DNA of 64,000 bases from Sphingobium yanoikuyae (GTDB lineage Bacteria; Pseudomonadota; Alphaproteobacteria; Sphingomonadales; Sphingomonadaceae), in NCBI RefSeq assembly GCF_013001025.1, contig NZ_CP053021.1:2570001-2634000 (forward strand). The letters run 5' to 3'. The notes below the pieces were generated by a model, which was not told where the DNA came from, ran no database searches, and worked only from the letters and a program-made list of their open reading frames with translations. Position 1 is the first letter of the stretch, and each line of letters opens with the position of its first letter. Below are positions 17,284-26,348 of this stretch, piece after piece. The translations under genes and the position numbers were made by a program.

Positions 17284-17829
17284 TTATTTCGCCAGTTCGG
17301 CTTCGATCGCAGCAACCAGCGCCGGATCGTCGGGCGCCGTCGTCGGCGCGAAACGGGCCGCGACGCTGCCATCCTTGGCGATCACGAATTTCTCGAAATT
17401 CCACAGGATTTCCGGCACCGGATTGGGCGTCATGCCATAGCCCTTGAGCCGCTCGCGAAAACTGTCGCCATCGCCCTGCGCCTCGGGCAGGGCGCTCGTC
17501 AGTGCGGCATAAAGCGGATGCTTGTCCGGCCCGCTGACCACGATCTTCTCGAACATCGGGAAATCGACGCCGAAATTGGTGGTGCAGAAGGTCGCGATCT
17601 CGTCATTGCTGCCCGGTTCCTGAGCGCCGAAATCATTGGCCGGGAAGCCCGCGACCACCAGCCCCTTGTCCCGATAATCGGCATAGAGCTTTTCCAGCCC
17701 CTCATATTGCGGCGTCAGCCCGCATTTGGAGGCGACATTGACCGCAAGCACCACCTTGCCGGCATAATCGGCCAGGGTCGCGTCGGCGCCCTTGATGGTC
17801 TTGAGCGGTATCTGCTGGATTGCGGTCAT
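17284..17829 (-). CDS. Glutathione peroxidase family thiol peroxidase
   Basis: A 181-residue cytoplasmic peroxidase that reduces hydrogen or organic peroxides using a thiol donor. The catalytic tetrad is visible: C36 in NVASKCGLTP, Q70 in ANDFGAQEPGS, and W143/N144 in LWNFEKF. The active residue is cysteine, not selenocysteine. The length is typical of the BtuE/GpxA group. It stands alone between the M20 gene and the VIT transporter, with a terminator-like hairpin after it. Confidence 0.94.
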   Translation of the reverse strand: MTAIQQIPLKTIKGADATLADYAGKVVLAVNVASKCGLTPQYEGLEKLYADYRDKGLVVAGFPANDFGAQEPGSNDEIATFCTTNFGVDFPMFEKIVVSGPDKHPLYAALTSALPEAQGDGDSFRERLKGYGMTPNPVPEILWNFEKFVIAKDGSVAARFAPTTAPDDPALVAAIEAELAK

Positions 17830-17868
17830 GCATCATCTCCCTTGGATATCAGGCGGCGGACCTTGCCA

Positions 17869-18582
17869 TCATATGGCGGCGCCGAAAAGATGCCCTGCCG
17901 CCGCCGTCACAGCCATCGCCAGCGCGCCCCAGAAGAAGGTACGCAGCATCGACCGCCCCGGCCGCGCCCCGCCCAGCCGCGCCCCGACATAGCCCAGCAG
18001 CAACAGGCAGAGCAGCGACACCGGCACGACGCTGATCCCGGCCAGCGACGGCGCGATGGCCGCGGCGACTACCGGTGGCGCCGCGCCACAGGCGAAGCTC
18101 GCCGCCGAGGCCAGCCCTGCCTGCACCGGGCGCGGCGTGCTGAGGTCGGAAATGCCCAGCTCATCGCGGGCATGGGCGCCCAGCGGATCGGTCGCCATCA
18201 ACTGGGTAGCCACCTGCCCAGCCAAGTCCCGGTCCAGCCCGCGCTCGACATAAATGTCGCGCAGCTCCTCCCATTCCGCATGAGGCTGCGTCGCCAGCGC
18301 CTTCTTTTCCTTGGCAAGATCTGCACGCTCTGTGTCCGACTGGGCACTCACCGACACATATTCGCCCGCCGCCATCGACATGGCGCCGGCGACCAGCGCG
18401 GCGATGCCGGACAGCAGGATGGACTCGCCCGTCGCACCCGATGCGGCGATGCCTGTCATCAGGCTGGCGGTCGATACAATCCCATCATTGGCGCCCAGCA
18501 CGGCAGCGCGCAGCCAGCCGACCCGATTGACATAATGAACGGCATGATGCGGCCGTGGCGGCTCGACGCGCGGCGTGGTCAT
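17869..18582 (-). CDS. VIT1/CCC1 family iron/manganese transporter
   Basis: A 237-residue membrane protein. Family signatures include GWLRAAVLGANDGIVSTASLM in the first helix, GAMSMAAGEYVSVSAQ in the second, and the Glu-rich cytoplasmic loop (DTERADLAKEKKAL, HAEWEELRDIYVERG) that binds metal. Three more hydrophobic segments follow at about 155-235. The family moves Fe2+ or Mn2+ out of the cytoplasm. It lies 39 bp upstream of the peroxidase gene on the same strand, so iron detoxification and peroxide removal may be co-expressed. Confidence 0.92.
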   Translation of the reverse strand: MTTPRVEPPRPHHAVHYVNRVGWLRAAVLGANDGIVSTASLMTGIAASGATGESILLSGIAALVAGAMSMAAGEYVSVSAQSDTERADLAKEKKALATQPHAEWEELRDIYVERGLDRDLAGQVATQLMATDPLGAHARDELGISDLSTPRPVQAGLASAASFACGAAPPVVAAAIAPSLAGISVVPVSLLCLLLLGYVGARLGGARPGRSMLRTFFWGALAMAVTAAAGHLFGAAI

Positions 18583-18649
18583 ATGATGGAGCCCCCTGTC
18601 AGATCATCCAGCCCGTTGGCTATCAGATGCAGAGGGCAGCGCAAGGGGT

Positions 18650-20428
18650 TCAGCCCAGCCCCTCGGCCTTCTCCGCCAGTTCCAGCCAGCGTTCCTCGGC
18701 CGCGTCCTTCTCGGCGCGCGCCTTCTCGATCGCAGCGGTCAGCGCGGCGAATTTCTTGGGATCGCGGGTATAGAGCGCGGGATCGGCCAGCGCCTCCTCG
18801 TCGCGGGCGATCGCCGCCTCCAGTTCCTCGATCTTCTTGGGCAGCAGGTCGAGGTCGCGCTGGTCCTTGTAGGTCAGCTTAGTCGAGGCCGGCTTGGGCG
18901 GCGGCGGTGCCGCAGCCTCCTTCTTCTCCGCCTTGGGCGCGCGGCGCGGATCGCGCTTGGCGATCCAGTCGGCATAGCCGCCGACGATCACGTCGACCTT
19001 GCCCGATCCGTCGAGGCCGAGCGTAACGGTCACGGTGCGATCGAGGAAATCGCGGTCATGGCTGACGATCAGCACCGTGCCATCATAATCCGCGATCACT
19101 TCCTGCAGCAGGTCGAGCGTTTCGAGGTCAAGGTCGTTGGTCGGTTCGTCCAGCACCAGCAGGTTGGATTCGCGGGCAAATTCGCGCGCGAACAGCAGAC
19201 GCGAACGCTCGCCACCCGACAGGGTGCCGACCTTCGCCTCGGCCAGCGAGGGATCGAACAGGAAGTCCTTGAGATAGCCATGGACATGTTTGCGGACGCC
19301 GCGCACGTCGATCCAGTCGCCGCCCTCGGCCAGCACGTCGCGCACGCTCTTGTCGCCCTGCATCAGGCTGCGCTGCTGGTCGATGAAGATCATGTCCAGC
19401 GTCTTGGCCAGCGTCACCGCGCCGCTGTCGGGCGCCAGTTCGCCGGTCAGCAGCTTGAGCAAGGTCGACTTGCCCGCACCATTGCCGCCGACGATGCCGA
19501 TCCGGTCGCCACGCTGCACGCGCAGGGAAAAGTCGTTGATGATGGTGCGGTCACCGAATGTCTTGGTGACATGCTCGGCCTTGATGACGCTCTTGGTCTT
19601 GCTGTCGTCGCTCGCCACCGCGATCTTGGCGGTGCCCTGCGGCCCCTGCATCGCGGCACGCTGGGCGCGCATCTCCCACAGCTTGGCGAGGCGCCCCTGG
19701 TTGCGCTTGCGCCGTGCGGTCACACCGCGCTCCAGCCAGTGCGCCTCGATCTTGAGCTTGGCGTCCAGCTTCTCGGCGGCGCGCGCCTCCTCGGCATAGA
19801 CCGCTTCCATCCAGTCCTCGAAACCGCCGAAGCCGATCTCGTTGCGGCGCATCTGGCCACGGTCGAGCCACAGCGTCTGGCGGGTCAGGCGGGTCAGGAA
19901 GGCGCGGTCATGGCTGATGACGATGAAGGCGCCGGTATAGCGGGCGAGCCAGCTTTCCAGCCAGTCGATCGCAGCGATATCCAGATGGTTGGTCGGCTCG
20001 TCCAGCAGCAGCAGGTCGGGTTCACTCGCCAGCGCGCGGGCGATCGCGGCGCGGCGGCGCTCACCGCCGCTCGCGGTAGCGACCTCGCGCGACAGGTCGA
20101 TGCCCAACTGGTCGGCGATCGCCTCCACCTCATGGGCGGGCGGCGCGAATGCGCCGGCCAGCGCGAAATCATGCAGCGTCTTGAAGGCGCTGACGTCCGG
20201 ATCCTGTTCCAGCGTCACCACCCGCGCGCCCGGCTGTACCGAACGAATGCCCTCATCCGCCTCGATCTGGCCGCCGATCAGCTTGAGCAAGGTGGTCTTG
20301 CCCGCGCCGTTGCGCCCGATCAGCGCCAGCCGGTCACGCTGGCCGACATGGATGTCGATATGCCGGAACAGCCAGTGACTGCCCTGCGAGAGGCCGAGAT
20401 TTTCGAAGGAGAGAATGGGTGCTGCCAT
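18650..20428 (-). CDS. uup: ABC-F family ATPase, Uup type
   Basis: A 592-residue soluble protein with two ABC ATPase domains and no membrane segments. Walker A motifs are GRNGAGKTT (first domain) and GGNGAGKST (second). Signature motifs are SGGERRRAAIARAL and LSGGERSRLLFAREF, and Walker B regions continue into DEPTNHLD and DEPTNDLD. A charged Ala/Pro linker is followed by a C-terminal coiled coil (about 515-592, KLTYKDQRDLDLLPKKIEELE), the feature that marks Uup. Uup-like ABC-F proteins act on ribosomes and affect DNA-linked phenotypes such as transposon excision. The start at 20428 (MAAPILSFENL) fits the family. Confidence 0.92.
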   Translation of the reverse strand: MAAPILSFENLGLSQGSHWLFRHIDIHVGQRDRLALIGRNGAGKTTLLKLIGGQIEADEGIRSVQPGARVVTLEQDPDVSAFKTLHDFALAGAFAPPAHEVEAIADQLGIDLSREVATASGGERRRAAIARALASEPDLLLLDEPTNHLDIAAIDWLESWLARYTGAFIVISHDRAFLTRLTRQTLWLDRGQMRRNEIGFGGFEDWMEAVYAEEARAAEKLDAKLKIEAHWLERGVTARRKRNQGRLAKLWEMRAQRAAMQGPQGTAKIAVASDDSKTKSVIKAEHVTKTFGDRTIINDFSLRVQRGDRIGIVGGNGAGKSTLLKLLTGELAPDSGAVTLAKTLDMIFIDQQRSLMQGDKSVRDVLAEGGDWIDVRGVRKHVHGYLKDFLFDPSLAEAKVGTLSGGERSRLLFAREFARESNLLVLDEPTNDLDLETLDLLQEVIADYDGTVLIVSHDRDFLDRTVTVTLGLDGSGKVDVIVGGYADWIAKRDPRRAPKAEKKEAAAPPPPKPASTKLTYKDQRDLDLLPKKIEELEAAIARDEEALADPALYTRDPKKFAALTAAIEKARAEKDAAEERWLELAEKAEGLG

Positions 20429-20562
20429 GGCGGTGCAGCTAGGGCCTATCGGGCGTCGGGGCAAGGGTGGAACCGGAAAGCTGTCGGACGGCTTTCAACG
20501 CAGGACAGCGTCCATTCATCGCACCCCGGCCAAAAACGGGTGCAGGACTTACAGAGGAGACC

Positions 20563-21294
20563 ATGTCCATGAAATCCGCTCTCGCCCTGATGGCGCTCGG
20601 CGCCGCCGCACTGCCTGTCGCGGCTGTTGCCCAGACCAGCGTCACCATCGCCGAGACCGCGCCGGTGGTGACGTTGAACGTCACCGAAAGCGTCGAGGCC
20701 GCACCTGACGTCGCGACCATCGGCACCGGCGTCCAGACCAAGGCCCCGACCGCGGCCCAGGCGATGAAGGACAATGCCGCCAAGATGGACGGGCTGATCG
20801 CGGCGCTGGCCAAGGCCGGCATCGCCAAGACCGACATCCAGACCAGCGGCATCAACCTCAACGCCCAATATGATTACAGCAACCGCGACGGTCAGCCGTC
20901 CGGTCCGCGCTTCCTGGGCTATGAGGCGTCGAACCAGCTGAGCGTCAAGGTACGCGACGTGAAGAAGGTTGGCGCGCTGCTCGATACGCTGGTGCAGGCC
21001 GGCGCGACCAACATCAACGGGCCCAGCTTCTTGGTCGAGGATCCGAGCCCGCTGCAGGCCCAGGCCCGCGCCACCGCGCTCAAGACCGCCAAGGCCCAGG
21101 CCGATTTCTATGCCCAGGCGGCGGGCTATCGCTCGGCCCGGCTGGTTTCGATCTCGGAAAGCAGCAGTGGCGGCAATGCGCCGATGCCGCTGATGGCCGC
21201 CCGGTTCAAGGCCGACGCCGCACCGACCCCGGTGGAACCGGGCCAGGTCAGCGCATCGATCAGCCTGACGGTCCAGTACGCGCTGGAACGCTAA
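20563..21294 (+). CDS. Periplasmic SIMPL-domain (DUF541) protein
   Basis: A 243-residue exported protein. The start at 20563 has an AGAGGAG ribosome site 4-5 bp upstream (a second ATG two codons later is also possible). The signal peptide ends AVAQ. The SIMPL/DUF541 domain fills the rest: VTESVEAAPDVATIGTGV, the TDIQTSGINLNAQYDYS block, YEASNQLSVKVRDV and the C-terminal ISLTVQYALE strand. Relatives such as YggE are linked to oxidative-stress tolerance, but the molecular role is unknown. Its stop lies 4 bp from the stop of the convergent DUF389 gene. Confidence 0.9.
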   Translation: MSMKSALALMALGAAALPVAAVAQTSVTIAETAPVVTLNVTESVEAAPDVATIGTGVQTKAPTAAQAMKDNAAKMDGLIAALAKAGIAKTDIQTSGINLNAQYDYSNRDGQPSGPRFLGYEASNQLSVKVRDVKKVGALLDTLVQAGATNINGPSFLVEDPSPLQAQARATALKTAKAQADFYAQAAGYRSARLVSISESSSGGNAPMPLMAARFKADAAPTPVEPGQVSASISLTVQYALER

Positions 21295-21298
21295 ACCG

Positions 21299-22792
21299 TC
21301 ATTCCTCGACGCGCCAGTGCGGCACCGCAAGGTCCGCGCTGGCGCCTTTGACCAGCCGTGCGTCGACGCCACGATCGGCAAAGGGCTTGAGCAGCCTCTC
21401 ATGCCCCTCCCCCTTGATCGACAGGTCGATCGGCAGGCCGGTGCGCTGCGCCGCCCACAGGACAAGCGCCAGCCGATCCTTGTCCGTCACGGCCCCTGCA
21501 TCATCCAGCGCGAGCGACGGCAGTGACAGGGTCGGCGGCGTAATCTCTATCGCCCAGCCCGGCGTTGCCGCCGCCGCCCGCCGCTCCAGCGCCCAATAGG
21601 CGCCAAGGCCCGCATCCGGCAAAGCCCGCGCCCGCACCACCGCCCGTTTGCGCGCGGTATCCACCGTCACCGCATCGGGATTGACACCGGCGACCAGCGC
21701 CAGCCGGTCGGTCAGGCGATCGACCTGGCCCTGCACCTCACGCCGGGCGGTCTGGGCGGCGAGCAGCTGGGCATTGTCGGCATCCGTCCCCTCACCCACC
21801 CGGATCTGTTCGATATCCAGCGCCACCGGCTTGCCCAGCATGTCGCCCAGGATATGGCCGGCCCGCGCGGAGGCGTCGCGCTCATAATGGCTGGTGAGGA
21901 CGCTGGCGGTCACGGCAAGCGGCCTGGCGGCAAAATCCAGGTCGAGCTGCGCGATCCGGGCGCCATCGGGGAATTCGCGCCGGATGACGTCGCGGGCATC
22001 GCGGGCGGCCCGCGCTTCCCAGGCGATCTGGCCGAGCGACAGGCCGAGCGGCACTGCCAGCGCCAGGAAGATGGCACCGATGAAAACCATCTGCAGCCAG
22101 CTCTGGCTGGGCGACAGCCGCCGGCCAAAGCCATAGAGCCGCGCCATGATCGCCGCGGCCAGCGCGATCGTCACGAAATTGGTGAAGAAGAGCAGGAAGG
22201 CACCGCCCGCGACCGTCGCATTGAGCGTCGCCAGTCCAAAGCCGACGGTTGCCAGCGGCGGCATCAGCGCGGTGGCGATTGCGACGCCGACGATCGTGCC
22301 GGCCTTGCCGCGAATCATCGCATAGGCGCCCGCCAGCGCGGAAAAGAGCGCGACCATCAGGTCGAACAGATTGGGCCGGGTGCGCGCGGCGATTTCACTG
22401 GTCACCGTCTGCAACGGCGACAGCAGGACGATGAAGGCGGTGAACGCAATCGCCACCAGCGCCCCGCCCGCCAGCGCGACGATCGTCCGGCGGATTTCAC
22501 GCGCATCGGTCATGGCGAGGCCAAAGCCCAGCCCGACGATCGGCCCCATCAGCGGTGAGATCAGCATCGCGCCGATCACCACGGCCGGCGAGGAGAGCAG
22601 CAGGCCGAGCACCGCAATGCCCGCCGACATCAGGATCATGAAGGCATAGGACGGGCTCCAGCCATCATCGACCCGCACCCTTTCGAGCACCGCCTGATGA
22701 TCGATCCCACGGATCACATGGCTACGCCACCAGCGCGGAACGGAGCGCCACAAGGGCGCATCGGCTACGGGCCTGTCATCTTCATTCTGCAT
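21299..22792 (-). CDS. DUF389 family membrane protein
   Basis: A 497-residue inner-membrane protein. The N-terminal half has the DUF389 core: about six membrane helices with ISPLMGPIVGLGFGLAM and ALMPPLATVGFGLA, the conserved proline-glycine helices of this family. The C-terminal half (about 270-497) is a soluble, mixed alpha/beta region containing OsmY/BON-like stretches (RREFPDGARIAQLDLDF) and ends with a small SRPBCC-unlike domain. Function is unknown in the family. The start at 22792 was chosen because the longer frame continues into the divergent promoter region without a ribosome site. Confidence 0.85.
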   Translation of the reverse strand: MQNEDDRPVADAPLWRSVPRWWRSHVIRGIDHQAVLERVRVDDGWSPSYAFMILMSAGIAVLGLLLSSPAVVIGAMLISPLMGPIVGLGFGLAMTDAREIRRTIVALAGGALVAIAFTAFIVLLSPLQTVTSEIAARTRPNLFDLMVALFSALAGAYAMIRGKAGTIVGVAIATALMPPLATVGFGLATLNATVAGGAFLLFFTNFVTIALAAAIMARLYGFGRRLSPSQSWLQMVFIGAIFLALAVPLGLSLGQIAWEARAARDARDVIRREFPDGARIAQLDLDFAARPLAVTASVLTSHYERDASARAGHILGDMLGKPVALDIEQIRVGEGTDADNAQLLAAQTARREVQGQVDRLTDRLALVAGVNPDAVTVDTARKRAVVRARALPDAGLGAYWALERRAAAATPGWAIEITPPTLSLPSLALDDAGAVTDKDRLALVLWAAQRTGLPIDLSIKGEGHERLLKPFADRGVDARLVKGASADLAVPHWRVEE

Positions 22793-22880
22793 GGTTGGCA
22801 AGCCTAATTCGCCCGGCCGCTCCTTTCCAGCGCGGAATGACGGATCATTCACCACCTGTTCAATGCGCTTCGCCTATGCC

Positions 22881-23201
22881 ATGCCCATGACAATGATCGC
22901 CAAAAGCCTGACTGCCGGACTGGGCGCCCTACTGGCCCTGTCCCTGATGACACCGGTCGCCGAAGCCGGTGGCCGCCGTGACGAGCAGGATGCCGCGCGC
23001 CGCGCGATGCTGGACGGCCAGGTCATGCCCTTTTCGATGATCAAGCGCCGGGTCGACGCCCAGGTGGGCGGTGCCACCTATGTCGGCAGCGAGTTCAACC
23101 CTTCCACCAATCGCTATCGCCTGAAATATGTGAAGGACGGCAAGGTGATGTGGGTTGATGCCGACGGCCGGACAGGCGATATCATCGGCTGGGCACGCTG
23201 A
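22881..23201 (+). CDS. Small exported PepSY-like protein
   Basis: A protein of about 106 residues with a signal peptide (TMIAKSLTAGLGALLALS...VAEA) and a short PepSY-like domain: QVMPFSMIKRRVDAQVGGATYVGSEF, YRLKYVKDGKVMWVDADGRTGDII. No clear Shine-Dalgarno distinguishes the ATGs at 22863, 22881, 22887 and 22893, so the start is uncertain by a few residues. It lies 48 bp upstream of the response-regulator gene on the same strand. PepSY domains in this position are often periplasmic modulators of the sensor kinase or of peptidases. Confidence 0.8.
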   Translation: MPMTMIAKSLTAGLGALLALSLMTPVAEAGGRRDEQDAARRAMLDGQVMPFSMIKRRVDAQVGGATYVGSEFNPSTNRYRLKYVKDGKVMWVDADGRTGDIIGWAR

Positions 23202-23249
23202 CCGCGTGCCGGCCAAACCCATTGCGTCGATAACAAGAAACGGAACCCT

Positions 23250-23915
23250 ATGCGCCTGCTGATCGTCGAGGATGAACCGAGTCTGGGCCAGCAGCTCAGG
23301 AACACGCTGGAAGGTGCCGGCTATGCCGTCGACCTCGCCACCGATGGCGAGGATGGCCATTTCCTGGGCTCGACCGAAAATTATGACGCCGTGGTCCTGG
23401 ACCTTGGCCTGCCGACGATCGACGGCCTGACCGTGCTTGATCGCTGGCGCAAGGAAGGGCGCAGCTTCCCGGTGCTGGTGCTGACCGCGCGCGATAGCTG
23501 GTCGGACAAGGTTGCCGGCCTCGATGCCGGCGCCGACGATTATCTGGCCAAGCCCTTCCAGAGCGAGGAACTGATCGCCCGCCTGCGCGCGCTCATCCGC
23601 CGTGCCAGCGGCAATGCCTCGAGCGAACTGATCGCCGGCGACGTCCGCCTCGACACCCGTTCGGGCAAGGTGACGCTCAAGGGCGATCCGGTGAAGCTGA
23701 CGGCGCAGGAATATAAGCTGCTGTCCTACCTGCTCCACCACAAGGGCAAGGTGGTCAGCCGCACCGAGCTGATCGAGCATATTTACGACCAGGATTTCGA
23801 CCGTGATTCCAACACGATCGAGGTGTTCGTGACGCGCATCCGCAAGAAACTCGGCGCCGACGTCATCACCACCATCCGCGGCCTTGGCTACAGCCTGGAC
23901 GAGCCGGGGCGCTGA
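23250..23915 (+). CDS. Response regulator, OmpR/PhoP subfamily
   Basis: A 221-residue DNA-binding response regulator. The receiver domain (1-115) carries the acidic pocket E7/D8, phospho-acceptor D51 (VVLDLGLP), T-signalling residue in VLTARDSW and K in DYLAKPF. The winged-helix Trans_reg_C domain (about 125-220) has LTAQEYKLLSYLLHHKGKVVSR and DSNTIEVFVTRIRKKLG. The closest subgroup by pattern is PhoP. It follows the PepSY gene and precedes the kinase by 115 bp, a longer gap than usual for such a pair. Confidence 0.94.
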   Translation: MRLLIVEDEPSLGQQLRNTLEGAGYAVDLATDGEDGHFLGSTENYDAVVLDLGLPTIDGLTVLDRWRKEGRSFPVLVLTARDSWSDKVAGLDAGADDYLAKPFQSEELIARLRALIRRASGNASSELIAGDVRLDTRSGKVTLKGDPVKLTAQEYKLLSYLLHHKGKVVSRTELIEHIYDQDFDRDSNTIEVFVTRIRKKLGADVITTIRGLGYSLDEPGR

Positions 23916-24030
23916 TCCCCGCCCCATCCGCTTCCGTTCGCTGCGGGCGAAGTCGACAGGCAAATAGGTCCGAGCCATCGGCCATGTTTCTCGGCTGCGC
24001 CAGCAGTGAACGGGTGTAGGATCATTTTGC

Positions 24031-25389
24031 ATGGCCAGCCCGTCGCCCTCCCCCGTCCGGTCCACCGGGTCGATCAGCCGCCGCATGATCGGCATTGCCG
24101 CGCTGTGGATCAGCGTGCTGCTGCTGGGCGGCGGCGTCGCGCTCGACCGGGTGCTGTCGGACGCAGTGACGCGCAATTTCGACGACGGCATGAATTATGT
24201 GCTGACCGCGATGATCGCGGCGGCCGAGATCGGCCCGGACGGCGAAGTGCTGTTCAACCGCGAACTGGCCGACCAGCGCTTCCTGGAACCCAATAGCGGC
24301 CTCTATTACCAGATCAGCGCAAAGGGGCATGAGGATTGGCGGTCGCGATCGCTGTGGGACCGGGCGCTCAAGGTGCCGGGCGACCATGCCGACCGCAATT
24401 TCCATGTCTATGACAGCAAGCAGTTTCCCGGCGAGGATCTGCGCGTCATGGAGCGCAGCGTCATCCTGCCCGGTTCCGATGCGCGCTGGATGTTCATGGT
24501 GGCACAGGCCCGCCAGGGTCTCGATGGCCAGATCAAGACGCTGCGATCCACCCTGTTCAAGAGCTTCGCGCTGCTGGCGCTGGGCCTGATCGTGCTCGCC
24601 ACCTTGCAGACCATTTATGGCCTGCGGCCGCTGCGCAAGGTGCGGCTGGAAATCATCAAGATGCGCGATGGCGACAAGAGCCGGGTGACCGAACCCATGC
24701 CCGCCGAAGTGCTGCCGATGGTCGAGGAACTGAACGCGCTGCTCGCCCATAATGAACGGCAGGCGGAGGAAGCGCGCACCCATGCCGGCAATCTCGCCCA
24801 TGCGCTCAAGACGCCGCTGACCGTCATCATGAACGCGGCGACCGCCAATGCGCCGGACCTGGGCGAAACGGTCGTGCGCGAGGCGACGACGATGCGGCGC
24901 CAGGTCGACCATCACCTCGCCCGCGCCCGCGCTGTCGGCCGGCGCGGCGCGGCGCAGAGCCGGGCCGAGGTCTGGGCCAGCCTGGAGGCGGTCGAGCGCG
25001 CGGTGCGCCATCTCTATCAGGATGCGCGGGTCGACATGGACGGCGACAAGCATGCGGCGGTCCGCGTCGAGCGGCAGGATCTGGACGAAATGCTGGGCAA
25101 TCTGGTCGAGAATGCCGCCAAATATGGCGGCGGCAGCGTGTTCGCGACGGTCAGCCGGGTTGGCGCGATGGTCGAGATCATGGTCGAGGATGACGGCATG
25201 GGCATTCCCGAAGCCGACCGGGTGCGCATCTTCGATCGCGGCGTGCGGCTCGATTCGGGCAAGCCCGGCACTGGCCTTGGCCTCGCCATCGTCCGCGACG
25301 TCGCCGAAATCTATGGCGGGCCGGTGGCACTGGAAGAGAGCGAGGATCTGGGCGGGCTGCTGGTCCGCCTGCGCCTGCCGGCCGCCTGA
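24031..25389 (+). CDS. Sensor histidine kinase, PhoQ-like
   Basis: A 452-residue membrane kinase. One helix lies at about 19-40 and a second at about 165-190, bracketing a periplasmic sensor of about 125 residues. Next comes a HAMP-like linker (YGLRPLRKVRLEIIKMRDGD). The dimerisation/phosphorylation segment has H257 in NLAHALKTPLTVI, the variant typical of PhoQ-type kinases. The ATPase domain shows the N box (LVENAAKYGG), G1 (VEDDGMGIPEAD) and G2 (GTGLGLAIV). It should phosphorylate D51 of the regulator encoded upstream. The signal is unknown; the adjacent PepSY protein could modulate it. Confidence 0.93.
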   Translation: MASPSPSPVRSTGSISRRMIGIAALWISVLLLGGGVALDRVLSDAVTRNFDDGMNYVLTAMIAAAEIGPDGEVLFNRELADQRFLEPNSGLYYQISAKGHEDWRSRSLWDRALKVPGDHADRNFHVYDSKQFPGEDLRVMERSVILPGSDARWMFMVAQARQGLDGQIKTLRSTLFKSFALLALGLIVLATLQTIYGLRPLRKVRLEIIKMRDGDKSRVTEPMPAEVLPMVEELNALLAHNERQAEEARTHAGNLAHALKTPLTVIMNAATANAPDLGETVVREATTMRRQVDHHLARARAVGRRGAAQSRAEVWASLEAVERAVRHLYQDARVDMDGDKHAAVRVERQDLDEMLGNLVENAAKYGGGSVFATVSRVGAMVEIMVEDDGMGIPEADRVRIFDRGVRLDSGKPGTGLGLAIVRDVAEIYGGPVALEESEDLGGLLVRLRLPAA

Positions 25390-25487
25390 CAAAGGGCGCC
25401 CGACGAAAGGCAATTGCGTTCCTGCAAATCAATAGCATAGACAGGACAGACCGGGCCGCATCGGCCCATTCCAGACGGGATCGACGG

Positions 25488-25841
25488 GTGCGGCGCCATC
25501 TCTATCTCATTGCCGGCTTCCTCTCGATCGGATTGGGCACGCTGGGCGCCTTCCTGCCGCTGCTGCCGACCGTCCCTTTCATGATCCTCGCGGCCTATTG
25601 CTTTGCCCGCTCCAGCCCGGAACTGGAGGCAAAGCTGCTGGATCACAAGCATTTCGGTCCGCATATCCGCCGCTGGCGCGAACGCGGCGCGATCAGCCGC
25701 AAGGGCAAGAAGGCCGCGCTCGGCGCCTTTGCCTTCAGCGCGATCCTGGCGCTGATCTTTTCCCCCTTCCCCTGGTATCTGATCCCGCTGGCCGCAGCCT
25801 TGATCGGCGGCAGCTGGATCTGGACACGGCCGGAAAGCTGA
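25488..25841 (+). CDS. DUF454 (YbaN-like) inner-membrane protein
   Basis: A 117-residue membrane protein with the family signature LGTLGAFLPLLPTVPFMILAAYCFARSSP followed by LLDHKHFGPHIRRWRERGAISRKGK and two more hydrophobic segments. The start is GTG at 25488 with a G-rich region upstream; the membrane-embedded N-terminus fits. Family function is unknown. It is convergent with the SRPBCC gene, 28 bp apart. Confidence 0.88.
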   Translation: MRRHLYLIAGFLSIGLGTLGAFLPLLPTVPFMILAAYCFARSSPELEAKLLDHKHFGPHIRRWRERGAISRKGKKAALGAFAFSAILALIFSPFPWYLIPLAAALIGGSWIWTRPES

Positions 25842-25869
25842 GCCGCCTGGGCCGGATCGATATCAGCCC

Positions 25870-26271
25870 TTAGCCCAGCGTCTTTGCATAATCGCGCAGC
25901 GCGCGCAGATCGCGGGTAATCCACTTGGCGTCGCGCGCGAAATCCTCGTCGCTCATACCGGGCTGGCGAAAAAGCGTCAGCATCACCTCTGCCCCATCCC
26001 CATTCTCGATGACGCGCAGCGGGACATGAACCGCCCGGCCATCACCGGTCTCGACGAAATGGTCCATCACGCCAAATTCATTGTGCGGCGTGAAGCGAAC
26101 GACGATCGGCCCATCGGGACCGTCGGCAATCCATCCGGTGCCGCCCCTGCGCAGATCGGCCTCGGTCAGGCCCGATGCCCATTTCGGGAATATCTCCGGC
26201 TGCCAGATCGCTTCGTAAAGCTCGCGCCAGTTGCGCGCTATCGTGACACTGTAGGTTCGCGCGGTAAGCAT
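25870..26271 (-). CDS. SRPBCC (START/polyketide-cyclase-like) family protein
   Basis: A 133-residue soluble protein with the SRPBCC fold pattern: an N-terminal strand, the WRELYEAIWQPEIFPKWASGL helix segment, central strands, and a C-terminal helix DEDFARDAKWITRDLRALRDYAKTLG. Such proteins bind hydrophobic ligands in a deep cavity. The ligand is not evident. It is flanked by a DUF454 gene and the CinA-like gene and does not form an obvious operon with either. Confidence 0.82.
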   Translation of the reverse strand: MLTARTYSVTIARNWRELYEAIWQPEIFPKWASGLTEADLRRGGTGWIADGPDGPIVVRFTPHNEFGVMDHFVETGDGRAVHVPLRVIENGDGAEVMLTLFRQPGMSDEDFARDAKWITRDLRALRDYAKTLG

Positions 26272-26348
26272 GCAGAATTCTCTTTTAGAAGTGGAACTGC
26301 GCTGTACCGCCGCCAGCCTTTCTTGTCACCGCAACGAATGTTTCTTGG

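Noticed and set aside
20469..20494. An EcfG promoter upstream of the SIMPL gene
   Set aside because: GGAAC is present, but the sequence at -10 spacing is GCTT-like, not CGTT.
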